Shown here: piece after piece, positions 8,782-17,400 of the stretch
Numbering within the stretch: the first letter of the stretch is position 1
How the letters are laid out: every line of letters begins with the position of its first letter
Origin: Bifidobacterium biavatii DSM 23969
GTDB taxonomy: Bacteria > Actinomycetota > Actinomycetes > Actinomycetales > Bifidobacteriaceae
Direction: 5' to 3'
DNA length: 64,000 nt
Assembly (NCBI RefSeq): GCF_000741165.1
Contig: NZ_JGYN01000002.1
Coordinates: 1 to 64,000, forward strand
Position numbers and translations under genes: made by a program
Notes under the pieces: model-generated
Database searches by the model: none
What the model saw: only the letters and a program-made list of their open reading frames with translations
What the model was told of the DNA's origin: nothing

Positions 8782-9909
8782 CTATTCGCGTTCGGCGATT
8801 CGTTTGAGCATACCGAACAGTTGGTCCAACGTGCCTCCGGCTGGAGTGATGATATTGAACCAAGACGCTATGCGATCGCGGTTCTGGGCGAAATAACGGG
8901 TGAGCGCCCGATCCGCATTTGCCGGGAGTATGGTTTTGGTGAACTTGGCGTTCTTCTCAATCGTGCTCTGCCGGAAAGCGTCACGCACGTCGTTCATGGA
9001 AGCGTCGCCGCCCAACAGCACTTCCTGAATAAAAGCGGCCAAACCGTCGTCGGTCAGGAACAGCAGCCAGTCGTACGCGTCTGAAAGAACTTGGGTTTCC
9101 TTGTTTTTGCGGTCGCTGGAGAACCAGTTTCCGTGGTCGCTGATGACGCCGACCGTCAGCACGATGCCGTCTAACTCCGACGGGTCCAAATCGTCGATGA
9201 TGGTTTGCAGCATCTCGTCGTACGGTTTGATCAGGTAACTGCCGTCGCGCTTTTCCAGGATGCCCATCTGCTTGCCGTCGGAACGGCGGAATTTCTGCAG
9301 TTTGGAAGCGGCAAGGGCCACGTATGCGCCCTGCTTCGCCTTTTCGATGGTCTGCGGGCCTTTTTTCATGCCTTCTTCGACGCCCACGCGCTTGCATTCG
9401 AACATGGCGAACGGCTTGCTTTGCAATTGACAGATGTCTGCTGTGCCATGCTCGGTATCCGGATAGGCGTTGATGATCACGTCTTCGCCGTGTTCGTTGG
9501 TGCCTTCGTACAGAGTCGCCGCGTTCTTGATGAAACCGTCCCGGCGGAACGGTCGATTGTCCTTCTCCTTGAACTGCTCGTCGATGATATGTTCGGAGAG
9601 CAGTTCAAGCTCGCTGTTCACGGTTTTGGCGGTCATCTGCCCATTCGCGGGACGCGGAACCCATCCGATCTTGGCGGATGCGTGAAGGGTGAATTCGACG
9701 TTATGGCCCACGGATTCGTTCGCATACTCTTTCAGCGAGCGCTCGATGGCGATGTTGGTCACCAGCCCGTAATCCTTGAGCAGGTAGAAGGTGATGACCT
9801 CAAGCATGGCGCCCAGCGCACGCCCGGCGGCTTTTTTGGCGTCGGGTCGATTCGCGAACATTGACCCCGCCAAGGCCTTCTGCATCTCATTGATCGAACA
9901 ATATGCCAT
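8782..9909 (-). CDS. Probable type II restriction endonuclease
   Basis: A 375-aa protein with a PD-(D/E)XK-like signature: the acidic D158 in HGTADIC followed by MFECKR (E171, K173), in a context of alternating hydrophobic strands. This is the usual metal-binding core of type II restriction enzymes. The C-terminal half (DLDPSELDGIVLTVGVISDHGNWF and beyond) is not assigned to a named subfamily and the recognition site is unknown. It is the first gene of a minus-strand pair with the adenine methyltransferase. ATG 9909 is preceded by AAGGGAAGGGACCATC. A relic of the dispersed repeat family (9984-10013) lies just upstream, consistent with an accessory insertion. Confidence 0.65.
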   Translation of the reverse strand: MAYCSINEMQKALAGSMFANRPDAKKAAGRALGAMLEVITFYLLKDYGLVTNIAIERSLKEYANESVGHNVEFTLHASAKIGWVPRPANGQMTAKTVNSELELLSEHIIDEQFKEKDNRPFRRDGFIKNAATLYEGTNEHGEDVIINAYPDTEHGTADICQLQSKPFAMFECKRVGVEEGMKKGPQTIEKAKQGAYVALAASKLQKFRRSDGKQMGILEKRDGSYLIKPYDEMLQTIIDDLDPSELDGIVLTVGVISDHGNWFSSDRKNKETQVLSDAYDWLLFLTDDGLAAFIQEVLLGGDASMNDVRDAFRQSTIEKNAKFTKTILPANADRALTRYFAQNRDRIASWFNIITPAGGTLDQLFGMLKRIAERE

Positions 9910-9983
9910 GATGGTCCCTTCCCTTGTGAATAGTGCTCAGTATACCGACTATTCATACTTTGACATATATGACGAGGTTGCCG

Positions 9984-10013
9984 TTGTATCGGAATCGCAC
10001 TGTGGCGCGATCC
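9984..10013 (+). repeat. Fragment of the dispersed composite repeat
   Basis: About 30 bp beginning TTGTATCGGAATCGCACTG match the outer arm of the large repeats at 32797-33033, 33452-33689 and 37059-37394 with two or three differences. Only this arm is present. It lies between the restriction endonuclease start and the terminator of the pilus operon. Confidence 0.55.
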
Positions 10014-10041
10014 TGATACCAGCGAACAACTTTCCATGCAC

Positions 10042-10098
10042 CCCAAAAAGCGAAGAGTCAGCCGTCGCGGGAACAATCCTCAGCCGGGGATTCGCTTT
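10042..10098 (-). terminator. Probable terminator of pilus operon 1
   Basis: On the minus strand AAAGCGAA (10098-10091) pairs with TTCGCTTT (10054-10047) and is followed by TTTTTGGGG. The stem begins at the stop codon of the minor pilin gene. The loop is long (about 36 nt) but contains complementary segments that could extend the structure. Confidence 0.45.
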
Positions 10099-11104
10099 AT
10101 TCGCTGATGTTGACGGTGTTGCGGTCGCGCCGCAGGTCGCGGATGATGACGGCGGCGACGGTGAGGGCGATGGCGGCGAGTGCGATGGTGCTGACGGCGG
10201 CGCCCGTGTCGGCGGGCTTGCCGGTGGTGCCGGTGCCAGTGTTGGTGTTGGTGTTGGTGTTGGTGCCGCCCGGTGTGGTGCCGGTGCCGCCGGGGGTGTT
10301 GCCGGGCGTTTCGCCGGGCTCATTCCCCGGATTGTCACCTGGATTGTCGCCGGGGTTCTCCGGCTCCCCGGGTTTGCCGGGTTCCCCGGGCTCGCCCGGT
10401 TCGCCGGGTGTTCCTCCCCCGTTGTCGGAGAATTTCGGTTCGACGGTCACGTTGAGCTGCCCGGTGCCGTCGTCCGCGTTGCCAGGCACAGCCACGAGGA
10501 ACGGGTCGCACGAATACCGCTGGTTTGCGGTGGCGATGCCGGTGCGCGCGACGAGGTACAGTCCGATCGGCAGGTTGCGGAAGGTCAGCGAGCCGTTCGC
10601 GTCGGTCACGCCGGCGTGTTCGTACAGTTGGTGCGCGGTCGCGTAGTCTGTGAGCGTTTTGGCTGCCGCGTTGTATGCGGACGGGTCCATGTGGCCCCAG
10701 TTGTAGCTGAATTCCGAGAACGTGTTCAGCATGTGGAATGCTTTGACGCGCCCGTTGCCGTCGAGGTCGGCGGAGGCGACGCGCACGATCGAATACGTGT
10801 CGCCGGCGAGCGGCAGGGCGCTGCTCGTGTCCCGGTTCCATACGGCGCTTACGGTCAGGCTGCCGGTCACGGTTTCGGCCGCGACCGCTCGGGGCGCGTT
10901 TGCGGCCGTGGCGATGATGCCGAGCATGACCAGTCCGACGGCGAGCAGGATGGCGAGTATCCGTTCGAGCGGCTTGTATGCGGACGATCGCACCGGGGAG
11001 GGTTCGTGGTGTTTGGGTTGGGCCGGCGTCGGCGTTGACGGCCGGAGTGCCGGCTGCCACATGGCATGGTGGTTGCCGCGCGTGGTGTTACGCATGTCTG
11101 CCAT
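10097..11104 (-). CDS. Minor pilin / small cell-wall-anchored pilus subunit
   Basis: A 335-aa secreted, sortase-anchored protein. An N-terminal cytoplasmic stretch precedes the signal helix (ILAILLAVGLVMLGIIATAANA), then a small prealbumin-like domain ending in PIGLYLVARTG. A Pro/Gly/Glu-rich collagen-like spacer (GEPGEPGEPGKPGEPENPG) and an Asn-Thr repeat come next. The C-terminal sorting signal is unusual, PADTG in place of LPxTG (near residue 297), followed by a hydrophobic helix and RDLRRDR. The ATG at 11104 lies inside the end of the sortase gene, which overlaps by 17 bp. An in-frame extension to 11335 reads Arg/His-rich antisense-like sequence and is rejected. It is the last gene of the operon, probably the basal or minor subunit. 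Confidence 0.78.
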   Translation of the reverse strand: MADMRNTTRGNHHAMWQPALRPSTPTPAQPKHHEPSPVRSSAYKPLERILAILLAVGLVMLGIIATAANAPRAVAAETVTGSLTVSAVWNRDTSSALPLAGDTYSIVRVASADLDGNGRVKAFHMLNTFSEFSYNWGHMDPSAYNAAAKTLTDYATAHQLYEHAGVTDANGSLTFRNLPIGLYLVARTGIATANQRYSCDPFLVAVPGNADDGTGQLNVTVEPKFSDNGGGTPGEPGEPGEPGKPGEPENPGDNPGDNPGNEPGETPGNTPGGTGTTPGGTNTNTNTNTGTGTTGKPADTGAAVSTIALAAIALTVAAVIIRDLRRDRNTVNISE

Positions 11105-12221
11105 GTTTGGCCGGTCCTTTCCTTGTTGGTGTTGCCGATGATGTCGTTGACGATGATGCTGATGCCGATGATTGCGACGATGACGCCGCGTCGTTGCCCG
11201 TTGACGTTGGCGCTGACGACGGCGCAATCGTATCGTTCGCGGCCACGATCGCACCGGAATCGTTGGCCTCGGCCTTCGCGGATGCGGTTGATGCGGCCGA
11301 TTTGCCCGCTGCGACCGCCGCTGACGTCGCGCCACCGTTCAAGCCGAGGACGCTGTTGACAACCTGTTCGGCCGTGTCGACGCGGCGCCGCTTCTCGTCG
11401 CGCCGCCGCCAGATGCGCCAGCCGATGAGGAAGAGGATGAGCGCGATCGACGGGAGCGCGTATTGGAGCGGGATGTCCACGTGGAACGTGGGCTTGGCAT
11501 CCTGCTCGTCTTCCGGCGTGTACGGGATGCGATGCGCGCGCACGAGCAGTCGGTGCGTGTTGACGGCGTACGGCGTGCAGGTGATGAGCGTGACCTGGTC
11601 CTTGCCTTTTTCAATCACGAGCTCCTTCGTGTCGGTGGGCAGGACGGTGGTGATCTTGTCGACCTGGTACGCGTACGTGTCTTTCAAAATTTTGATGTAG
11701 AACTTGTCGCCTGTTTTCATCAGGTTCAAGTCCGTGAAGAGTTTGGCCGTGGGCAGGCCGCGATGCCCGGAGAGGGCCGCATGCGTGGTGTCGCCGCCGA
11801 CCGGCAGCGACGTTTGTTCGAGGTGTCCGATGCCGGATTGGAGGACTTCTTCGCTGGTGCCGTGGTAGATCGGCATGGTTTCCTTGAGCCGCGGTACGGT
11901 CAGGTAGCCCATCATGCCGTCGCCGCTCAGGTTGAGGAGACTGTTGTATTCCTTGTCGTTGGACGGCGTGTTGACAGCTCCGGAGAGCGCGTCGGTCGCG
12001 CCCGCGTTCTGTTCGGCGAGACGCTTGTTGTACGCGTGCGCCGCGTCGATCATCTGCTGATACTGTTCGTCGGTCAGCGAGTTGACTTGCGAATCATAGT
12101 TGCCGACGACGCGGGAGGCGTTTTTCATGATGAGAAAGTTGCTGATCGTCGGATAGAACAGCACCAGCAGTCCCACCGCGATCACCACCAACGGCACAAT
12201 CCGCCGCACTCTCCCCTTCAT
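11088..12221 (-). CDS. srtC: Class C sortase (pilus polymerase)
   Basis: A 377-aa membrane transpeptidase that cleaves the sorting signals of the neighbouring subunits and joins them covalently. It has an N-terminal membrane helix (residues 8-24), then a sortase fold with H153 (ALSGHRG), catalytic C215 in TLITCTP and R224 in NTHRLL. A second membrane helix near 250-268 (PSIALILFLIGW) is typical of class C. A Ser/Ala/Thr-rich cytoplasmic tail of about 100 residues is longer than usual. It lies between the major and minor pilin genes. Its last codons overlap the minor pilin start, suggesting translational coupling. ATG 12221 follows GGAAGGGCGTT. Confidence 0.93.
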   Translation of the reverse strand: MKGRVRRIVPLVVIAVGLLVLFYPTISNFLIMKNASRVVGNYDSQVNSLTDEQYQQMIDAAHAYNKRLAEQNAGATDALSGAVNTPSNDKEYNSLLNLSGDGMMGYLTVPRLKETMPIYHGTSEEVLQSGIGHLEQTSLPVGGDTTHAALSGHRGLPTAKLFTDLNLMKTGDKFYIKILKDTYAYQVDKITTVLPTDTKELVIEKGKDQVTLITCTPYAVNTHRLLVRAHRIPYTPEDEQDAKPTFHVDIPLQYALPSIALILFLIGWRIWRRRDEKRRRVDTAEQVVNSVLGLNGGATSAAVAAGKSAASTASAKAEANDSGAIVAANDTIAPSSAPTSTGNDAASSSQSSASASSSTTSSATPTRKGPAKHGRHA

Positions 12222-12265
12222 AACGCCCTTCCATCATCCTTCACAACTCCAACAGCACCTATAAA

Positions 12266-12406
12266 GCTGGCGGTAGCCTCGGCCCCCTCGGCTGAGGGGG
12301 CTGTCAGCCGCAGGCTGACTGGGGGAGCGTCAGAAGCCACAAAGCCTCCAACTACCCCTCAGTCAACCCAAGGCTGCCAGCTCCCCCAGCAAGAGAAGCC
12401 GAGAGA
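12266..12406. repeat. Copy of the dispersed palindromic repeat (core part)
   Basis: The gap between the major pilin and sortase genes holds the core of the dispersed repeat: GCTGGCGGTAGCCTCGG, a GGCCCCCTCGG/CTGAGGGGGC hairpin, a CAGCC/GGCTG hairpin and GACTGGGGGAGCGTC, then an inverted part. It could act as an internal RNA structure that tunes sortase relative to pilin, but this is inference. Confidence 0.6.
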
Positions 12407-12413
12407 ATGGCAC

Positions 12414-14210
12414 TTACTTACCCGAATCCTTACGCCCCGACTTCACATACCAAACCGTACCGAACGCCACAACCAGCACGCCGACAACGGTGAACAGCAT
12501 GGTGCCCCAGCCACCGGTGGACGGGAGGGTCAGATTCTTCGAGTTGGAGTTCCACACAGGCAGAACCGGCGGTTCACCCTTGCGGGTGGACTCAGTGGCA
12601 TTCTGCTTGTTCTCAGAGTACTTGATATCCCAAGAGGAAAGCTTGCCCGTAGTCTGATCGTAGGTAGCTTCGATAGTCACCTTGATCATATTATCCAGCT
12701 TGTGGTAGCCTTCCGGAGCAGCAGTCTCTTCCACATAATAGGTTCCCTGCTTGAGACCAGAAACCTTGATACGACCGTACTTCGGGGTAACGAGTTCCTC
12801 AGTCAAACCGCTAGTAGCATTCTGATCTTTAGCATACACAGCAGTGGCCGGAGTATTACCAGTACCCGCGGTGAACTTAAACTTCAGCACGGTAGTCTTG
12901 TTCGCATCTGCGTACACCTTGAACTTGGCGCCACCAAGGCGCTCGGAGGACTCGTTGTAGGAGTTCTCGTTCTTGCTGGTGAACTTGTCGATCGTGAATC
13001 CGAAGGTGTGCACCTTGACTTCGCTCGGCGTGGAGGTGCCGGTCTGGTTGCTGTTCGGATCGTTGCTGTACGTGATCTGTGCGGAGTTATTGTTGCCTTC
13101 ACTGCCAGCCACAGCATTTTCGTTCAACTGAGCGGTGTACTCAACGGTGATGGCCTTGCCGCCTACATTAAGAGGCGTACCGTCTTCGTTCTTCCAGTTC
13201 TGGATATCCTTCATCTCAACGGTGATTGAGGTCGTACCGTCAGTATTCGAGTCCACCTTCACCGTGTAGTAGCCATTAGCCTTCTCCAAAGTAATGTCAG
13301 CATTATTCACGCCAGCATTCTTAATCTTGACAGTCGGATCAAAGTTGTCCGTGGTCGCATCAGCTGTCCCTTGACGCAGAGTCAGGCCCTTGGACAGGGT
13401 ATCGGTGAAGGTGAACACGTAGCCCTTCTTGTAATCCTTGTAGTCTTTAGCCACAGTGGAGGACAGCTTGTAGGTAACGGTATCGCCAACATTCTTGTCA
13501 GTAGCGTTCTTGTCCGTCGTCGTGTTATCGTCAGTTTCGGTGATCTTCTTGTCAATGACAGGGAACTCGTGCTTGAGCTGAATGGATACGTTGTTGGTGG
13601 TATCGGTAAGGTTCACCAGCAGGGCGTGATACTCGCCGTCCACAGTGTACTGGCCCTTCTGAGTGTCAGCGGGAGCAACCAAATAGTAGCCAAGAGAAAG
13701 ACCGGTGAAAGTGTAGGTCGTCTTTCCGGTAGCTTTGTTCGCCGTATCAGCTTCATCATTCGAATCCTTCGTCGGGGTGATGGACTCGTTGGAAGCCCAC
13801 TTTTGCGCCTTGTTAGCGAAAGCGGCAAGATCCGTTTCGCTCAGCCCTTGAATATAGTCCACAGCCTTCTGAGACAGAGCAGCCTTTTCCGTGGTGTCCG
13901 TCTCGGTGAACTCGGTGCCGGCCGCCTTCTCATTATCGCTGGTAAAGAATGTCTTCCAAGCCTCAGTCAGCTTGTAAGAAACTTTCTCCTTGTCGTTGGT
14001 GTTATCCGTAGATTCCACTTCGGCAGTGAACATCTGGTACAGCTTCAATTCACCAGCGAATGTACGAGACGTGTTTACGGTAATTTCACCATTCGAGGTG
14101 CTGTTAGTAGTGTCATCCGCAGTTGCGGTGAGGGCGCCGAGCCCGGCGAAGCCGAGCGTGGTCGCAACGGCGATGAGCACCGCTGCGAGTTTCTTGATCA
14201 GTGACTTCAT
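12414..14210 (-). CDS. Major fimbrial subunit (LPXTG pilin, FimA-like)
   Basis: A 598-aa pilin. The signal peptide ends near ALTATA (residue about 31). The N-terminal region has a pilin-motif-like lysine in HEFPVIDKKITE (near residue 223), which the sortase would use as nucleophile. A D2-type fimbrial isopeptide domain follows (VGDTVTYKLSSTV), then a Cna-B-like domain with an E-box (YYVEETAAPEGY, near 500). LPSTG at residue 562 starts the sorting signal, with a hydrophobic helix and a KSGRK tail. The start ATG 14210 follows AAAGGATACAGTG; a GTG one codon earlier is possible. It lies between the giant adhesin and the sortase and should form the pilus shaft. Confidence 0.92.
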   Translation of the reverse strand: MKSLIKKLAAVLIAVATTLGFAGLGALTATADDTTNSTSNGEITVNTSRTFAGELKLYQMFTAEVESTDNTNDKEKVSYKLTEAWKTFFTSDNEKAAGTEFTETDTTEKAALSQKAVDYIQGLSETDLAAFANKAQKWASNESITPTKDSNDEADTANKATGKTTYTFTGLSLGYYLVAPADTQKGQYTVDGEYHALLVNLTDTTNNVSIQLKHEFPVIDKKITETDDNTTTDKNATDKNVGDTVTYKLSSTVAKDYKDYKKGYVFTFTDTLSKGLTLRQGTADATTDNFDPTVKIKNAGVNNADITLEKANGYYTVKVDSNTDGTTSITVEMKDIQNWKNEDGTPLNVGGKAITVEYTAQLNENAVAGSEGNNNSAQITYSNDPNSNQTGTSTPSEVKVHTFGFTIDKFTSKNENSYNESSERLGGAKFKVYADANKTTVLKFKFTAGTGNTPATAVYAKDQNATSGLTEELVTPKYGRIKVSGLKQGTYYVEETAAPEGYHKLDNMIKVTIEATYDQTTGKLSSWDIKYSENKQNATESTRKGEPPVLPVWNSNSKNLTLPSTGGWGTMLFTVVGVLVVAFGTVWYVKSGRKDSGK

Positions 14211-14412
14211 CACTGTATCCTTTCTCCTTAATTGCCTTTGGCATTCCGGTCGAACCGGTTTGCCTCAGTTTGGACATTTCTGTTGCCTGCCGCCAAAGCG
14301 ACGGAAAATCTGTTGCCGTGCCGTATCGGGGCGTTCGTCGTGCTCGTCGTAATCCTTGCCGGACACGTCCATCGCACGCGATTACGGACCGCACGCGGCG
14401 GCGTCACATGAT

Positions 14413-17400
14413 CTACATGACATGACGTCCTCGCTTTCTCGAACGCGAACCGTCGCGCACGTACCATGCCGTGCCGAGGCCGAGCAGTGTCACGGCGAAC
14501 ACGGCAAGCCACAGGGCTCCGTGACCGCCGGTGTCGGGCATCTTCCACGGCGCGTTCGTCACCGTCGCCACGTACTCCTTGCTGTCGTACGCAACGGTCA
14601 CGTGGTATCCCGCGTCGGTCGGCGTCTTGTCGTAGTCGCGCACCGGGTCCTTGCCCTGATACGTGACGGCGATCTCCTGCACGGTGTATGTGTACGGGTG
14701 AATCGTGCCGCCATCGTCCTGAACCGCGATGGGCAGGTTCTTGACGACCTTGCGCCACGTGTTGCCGTTCGCGGCGGAAGCGTCGTCCGCGCTCAGCGTC
14801 ACGTTCCACGGGTTGCCCTGCTTGGTGTAGGAATCCGGGTTCTCGGTCGGATTGCTGCCGGTAGCGCAGTCATCCGTCGGGCAGTAGATGTTGGCCGGCG
14901 TCACGACATTGCCGCTCGCGTCCGTATAGGTCGCGGTGATGCGCAGCGTGACCGACTTGGGACGTTCCACAGCACGGCCGCCATTGTCGTCCCACACCTT
15001 GCGCAGCGTCAGATCGATCGACTGGCATCCGTCCAAACCGCACGGATCCTGACCATCGTCCGGCTCCGGCGTCAACCCGCTCGTATTGTCCGTGACCGCC
15101 ACGTTCAGCATGAGCACCGCCTCCGCCGCCGACACATACACGTTCATGAACTTGGACTTCTTCGCGCCGTTCTCGTCAGGATCGTTCACGCCGCCCACAT
15201 TGTTGGACACCAGCGCATCCTTGTAGTCGGCGAACTGCTTGATGTACGGCTCCTCAACCAGCTGACCTTTCTCCTTCTTGTACTGAAGGTGAGCCACGTC
15301 GTACCGGTTGAGATGCAGTTTCAGCACGCCGCTGGTACCTTCGGAACCGGTGGAACCGGTGCCGTCGTCCATGTGCGAGCCGAACGTGAACTGCTTCTTG
15401 TCCTTGGTAAGCGCGTACGACCAGCTCCACGGCACGTCACGGTAGATGTGGTACGTGTTCTGCGTCGTTTGGCCGAGAATATCCGTGCCGCTGCCTTCGA
15501 TGCTGTACTGATCGTTGAACCCGTACGAGGACTCGTAATTCGTCTTGCCTGTGAACGGACCGACCAATCCCGCAGTGCCGCGGATCGTGTCAGCATAGGT
15601 CATGTCATCGTTCTCGAGCAATCCATAGTCGTTCCAAGCCACGAAGCCGCCGGCATAGCCGGTTGCGAGGTTATCCGTACCATCGGATTCCTGGGTGGCT
15701 CCTCCGCCAAACACGTCATAACCATCGGCGATGCCTTGTACAGAGGAGCCGGCGATCTTCGTACGGTTAGCCTTGATGAGCTGCACGTTGACGTTCTTCA
15801 CCGCTTCAGGGGCAATGCCGTTCGCTTCAGAGCAGGCGACCTCAATCTTGGAATCACCAATTTGGATGATCGCAGTGTCATCCATCTTGTTGTTCGGGTC
15901 GTTTTTATTCAGTCCAATACTGATCTTCAGCCCGAGAAGATTGACGTAAATCAAGTTACCGTTCGCGAGGATGTCCAGATCGATGAACTTGATCAGCCAC
16001 GAAAGATTATTCTTCTTGAACTCGGCAAGCTTGTTCGTAAGATTCTGGGCATTACTAACGTACAGAATCTTGAGTAACGGGTTGATGAGGAATCGGAGCA
16101 GCGCATCCACCAGTTTGGAATTGATGCCCGCATTGATCAGATCAGCGTAGCTGGTGCGACCTGCGAAACCGCCAGCCATCTCGCTGCTGGTCACCTTTTT
16201 CAACCCGACGACCTTGCAATTGGACATGCGCGCAAGATCGGCATAGCCGGCGAAGCCACCAGCGATCTCGGCGCCATGACGGTTCTTGTCGTCATCCAAC
16301 GATTCGGTCTTGCCGTAATTTTGGCCTTCGTGCGTTGACGTCACCGTGAAACCGGCGCTGATACCGGTCACTGTCGCGTCTTCGACGTGCGATCCCCAGA
16401 TGTCGAGGATGCCTGCGGTCAGGCCCACCAAATCGGAGTTCAGCCCTTTAACCTTGCTGACATCCACCGTGCCCGACTTGCCAAGGTGGCCGATGAAGCC
16501 GCCTGTGTAGTTCAGGCCGGTGACGCTGTTGAGGTTCGTGACGCTCGACTTCTTGACGGAACCATTGATGAGGCCACCGCCAAAGCCGCCGGCGGAACCG
16601 GTGAAGCGGGTCGAGTCGAGGAGGCCGGACGTGTTGGAATCGTGCGCCTTGACCTGGATGCCGTCGGCCACGCCGGTCACTCGACCGTCGTAGATGAACG
16701 TGCGGAACGCTTCGAGCACGCCAACGTTGCCGACCTTGAGCAGCTTGAGCACCAGATTCGTGTCTCCGGTGGTGCCGGACGTGCCGCCGCCCACGGAGGC
16801 GACGGACGACACGTCGGCAAGGCCGAAGAAGCCACCGGCGTACTGGCCACCTTCGACGGCTCGCAGATCGGACACTGTGTTCTCGGACGGATCGTTGGAC
16901 GTGTCCGCCGCGGTGCCGGAACCCTTGGCGGAGTTACGGTCGCCGAGGATCGCGGCCTGCAGCGAACCCGCAAAGCCGCCTGCCGTAACCGCATATTTGG
17001 TGGTCGGCACAGCCGAGACACCGGTTCCAGTGGTCAGGGTGTACTTGCCCTCGACTGTGTATCCCCATGCCTTATCATCCGCGCTCACGTGTGCGCCGCG
17101 AATGGTCACGACCGTGGCCTGCAGCAGGTTCACCAGGTGCGCGGGGTTCGCGTTGTTGATCAGGGAGTTCAGCACGGTCTGCAGGAAGCCTTCGGAGGCG
17201 TTGGTGTCCACGTCCGCGGTCGAACCGGAGACGGCAAGTCCCACGTAACCGCCGACGTTGTTGGTGCCGGACACCTTGCGCAGGTTGGACACGTTGGCAC
17301 CAGCGGCAGTCGGATATTTGCCTTGAGAGTCTTTCTTGAGTTCGTCGCCGTTCTGGTCGCGATCACCCCAGATCTGGCCACCGACCATCATGCCGACGTA

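Noticed and set aside
10097-11335. Longer version of the minor pilin starting at 11335
   Set aside because: The extra 77 residues are Arg/His/Gln rich, overlap the sortase tail out of frame, and would put a non-secretory segment before the signal helix. ATG 11104 has a plausible ribosome-binding site.
14356-16077. 573-aa plus-strand open frame, with several other long ones through 23.2 kb
   Set aside because: They are antisense to the giant adhesin gene, are His/Arg/Val rich, and have no ribosome-binding site or family resemblance. They arise from the high GC content and codon bias of the real gene.
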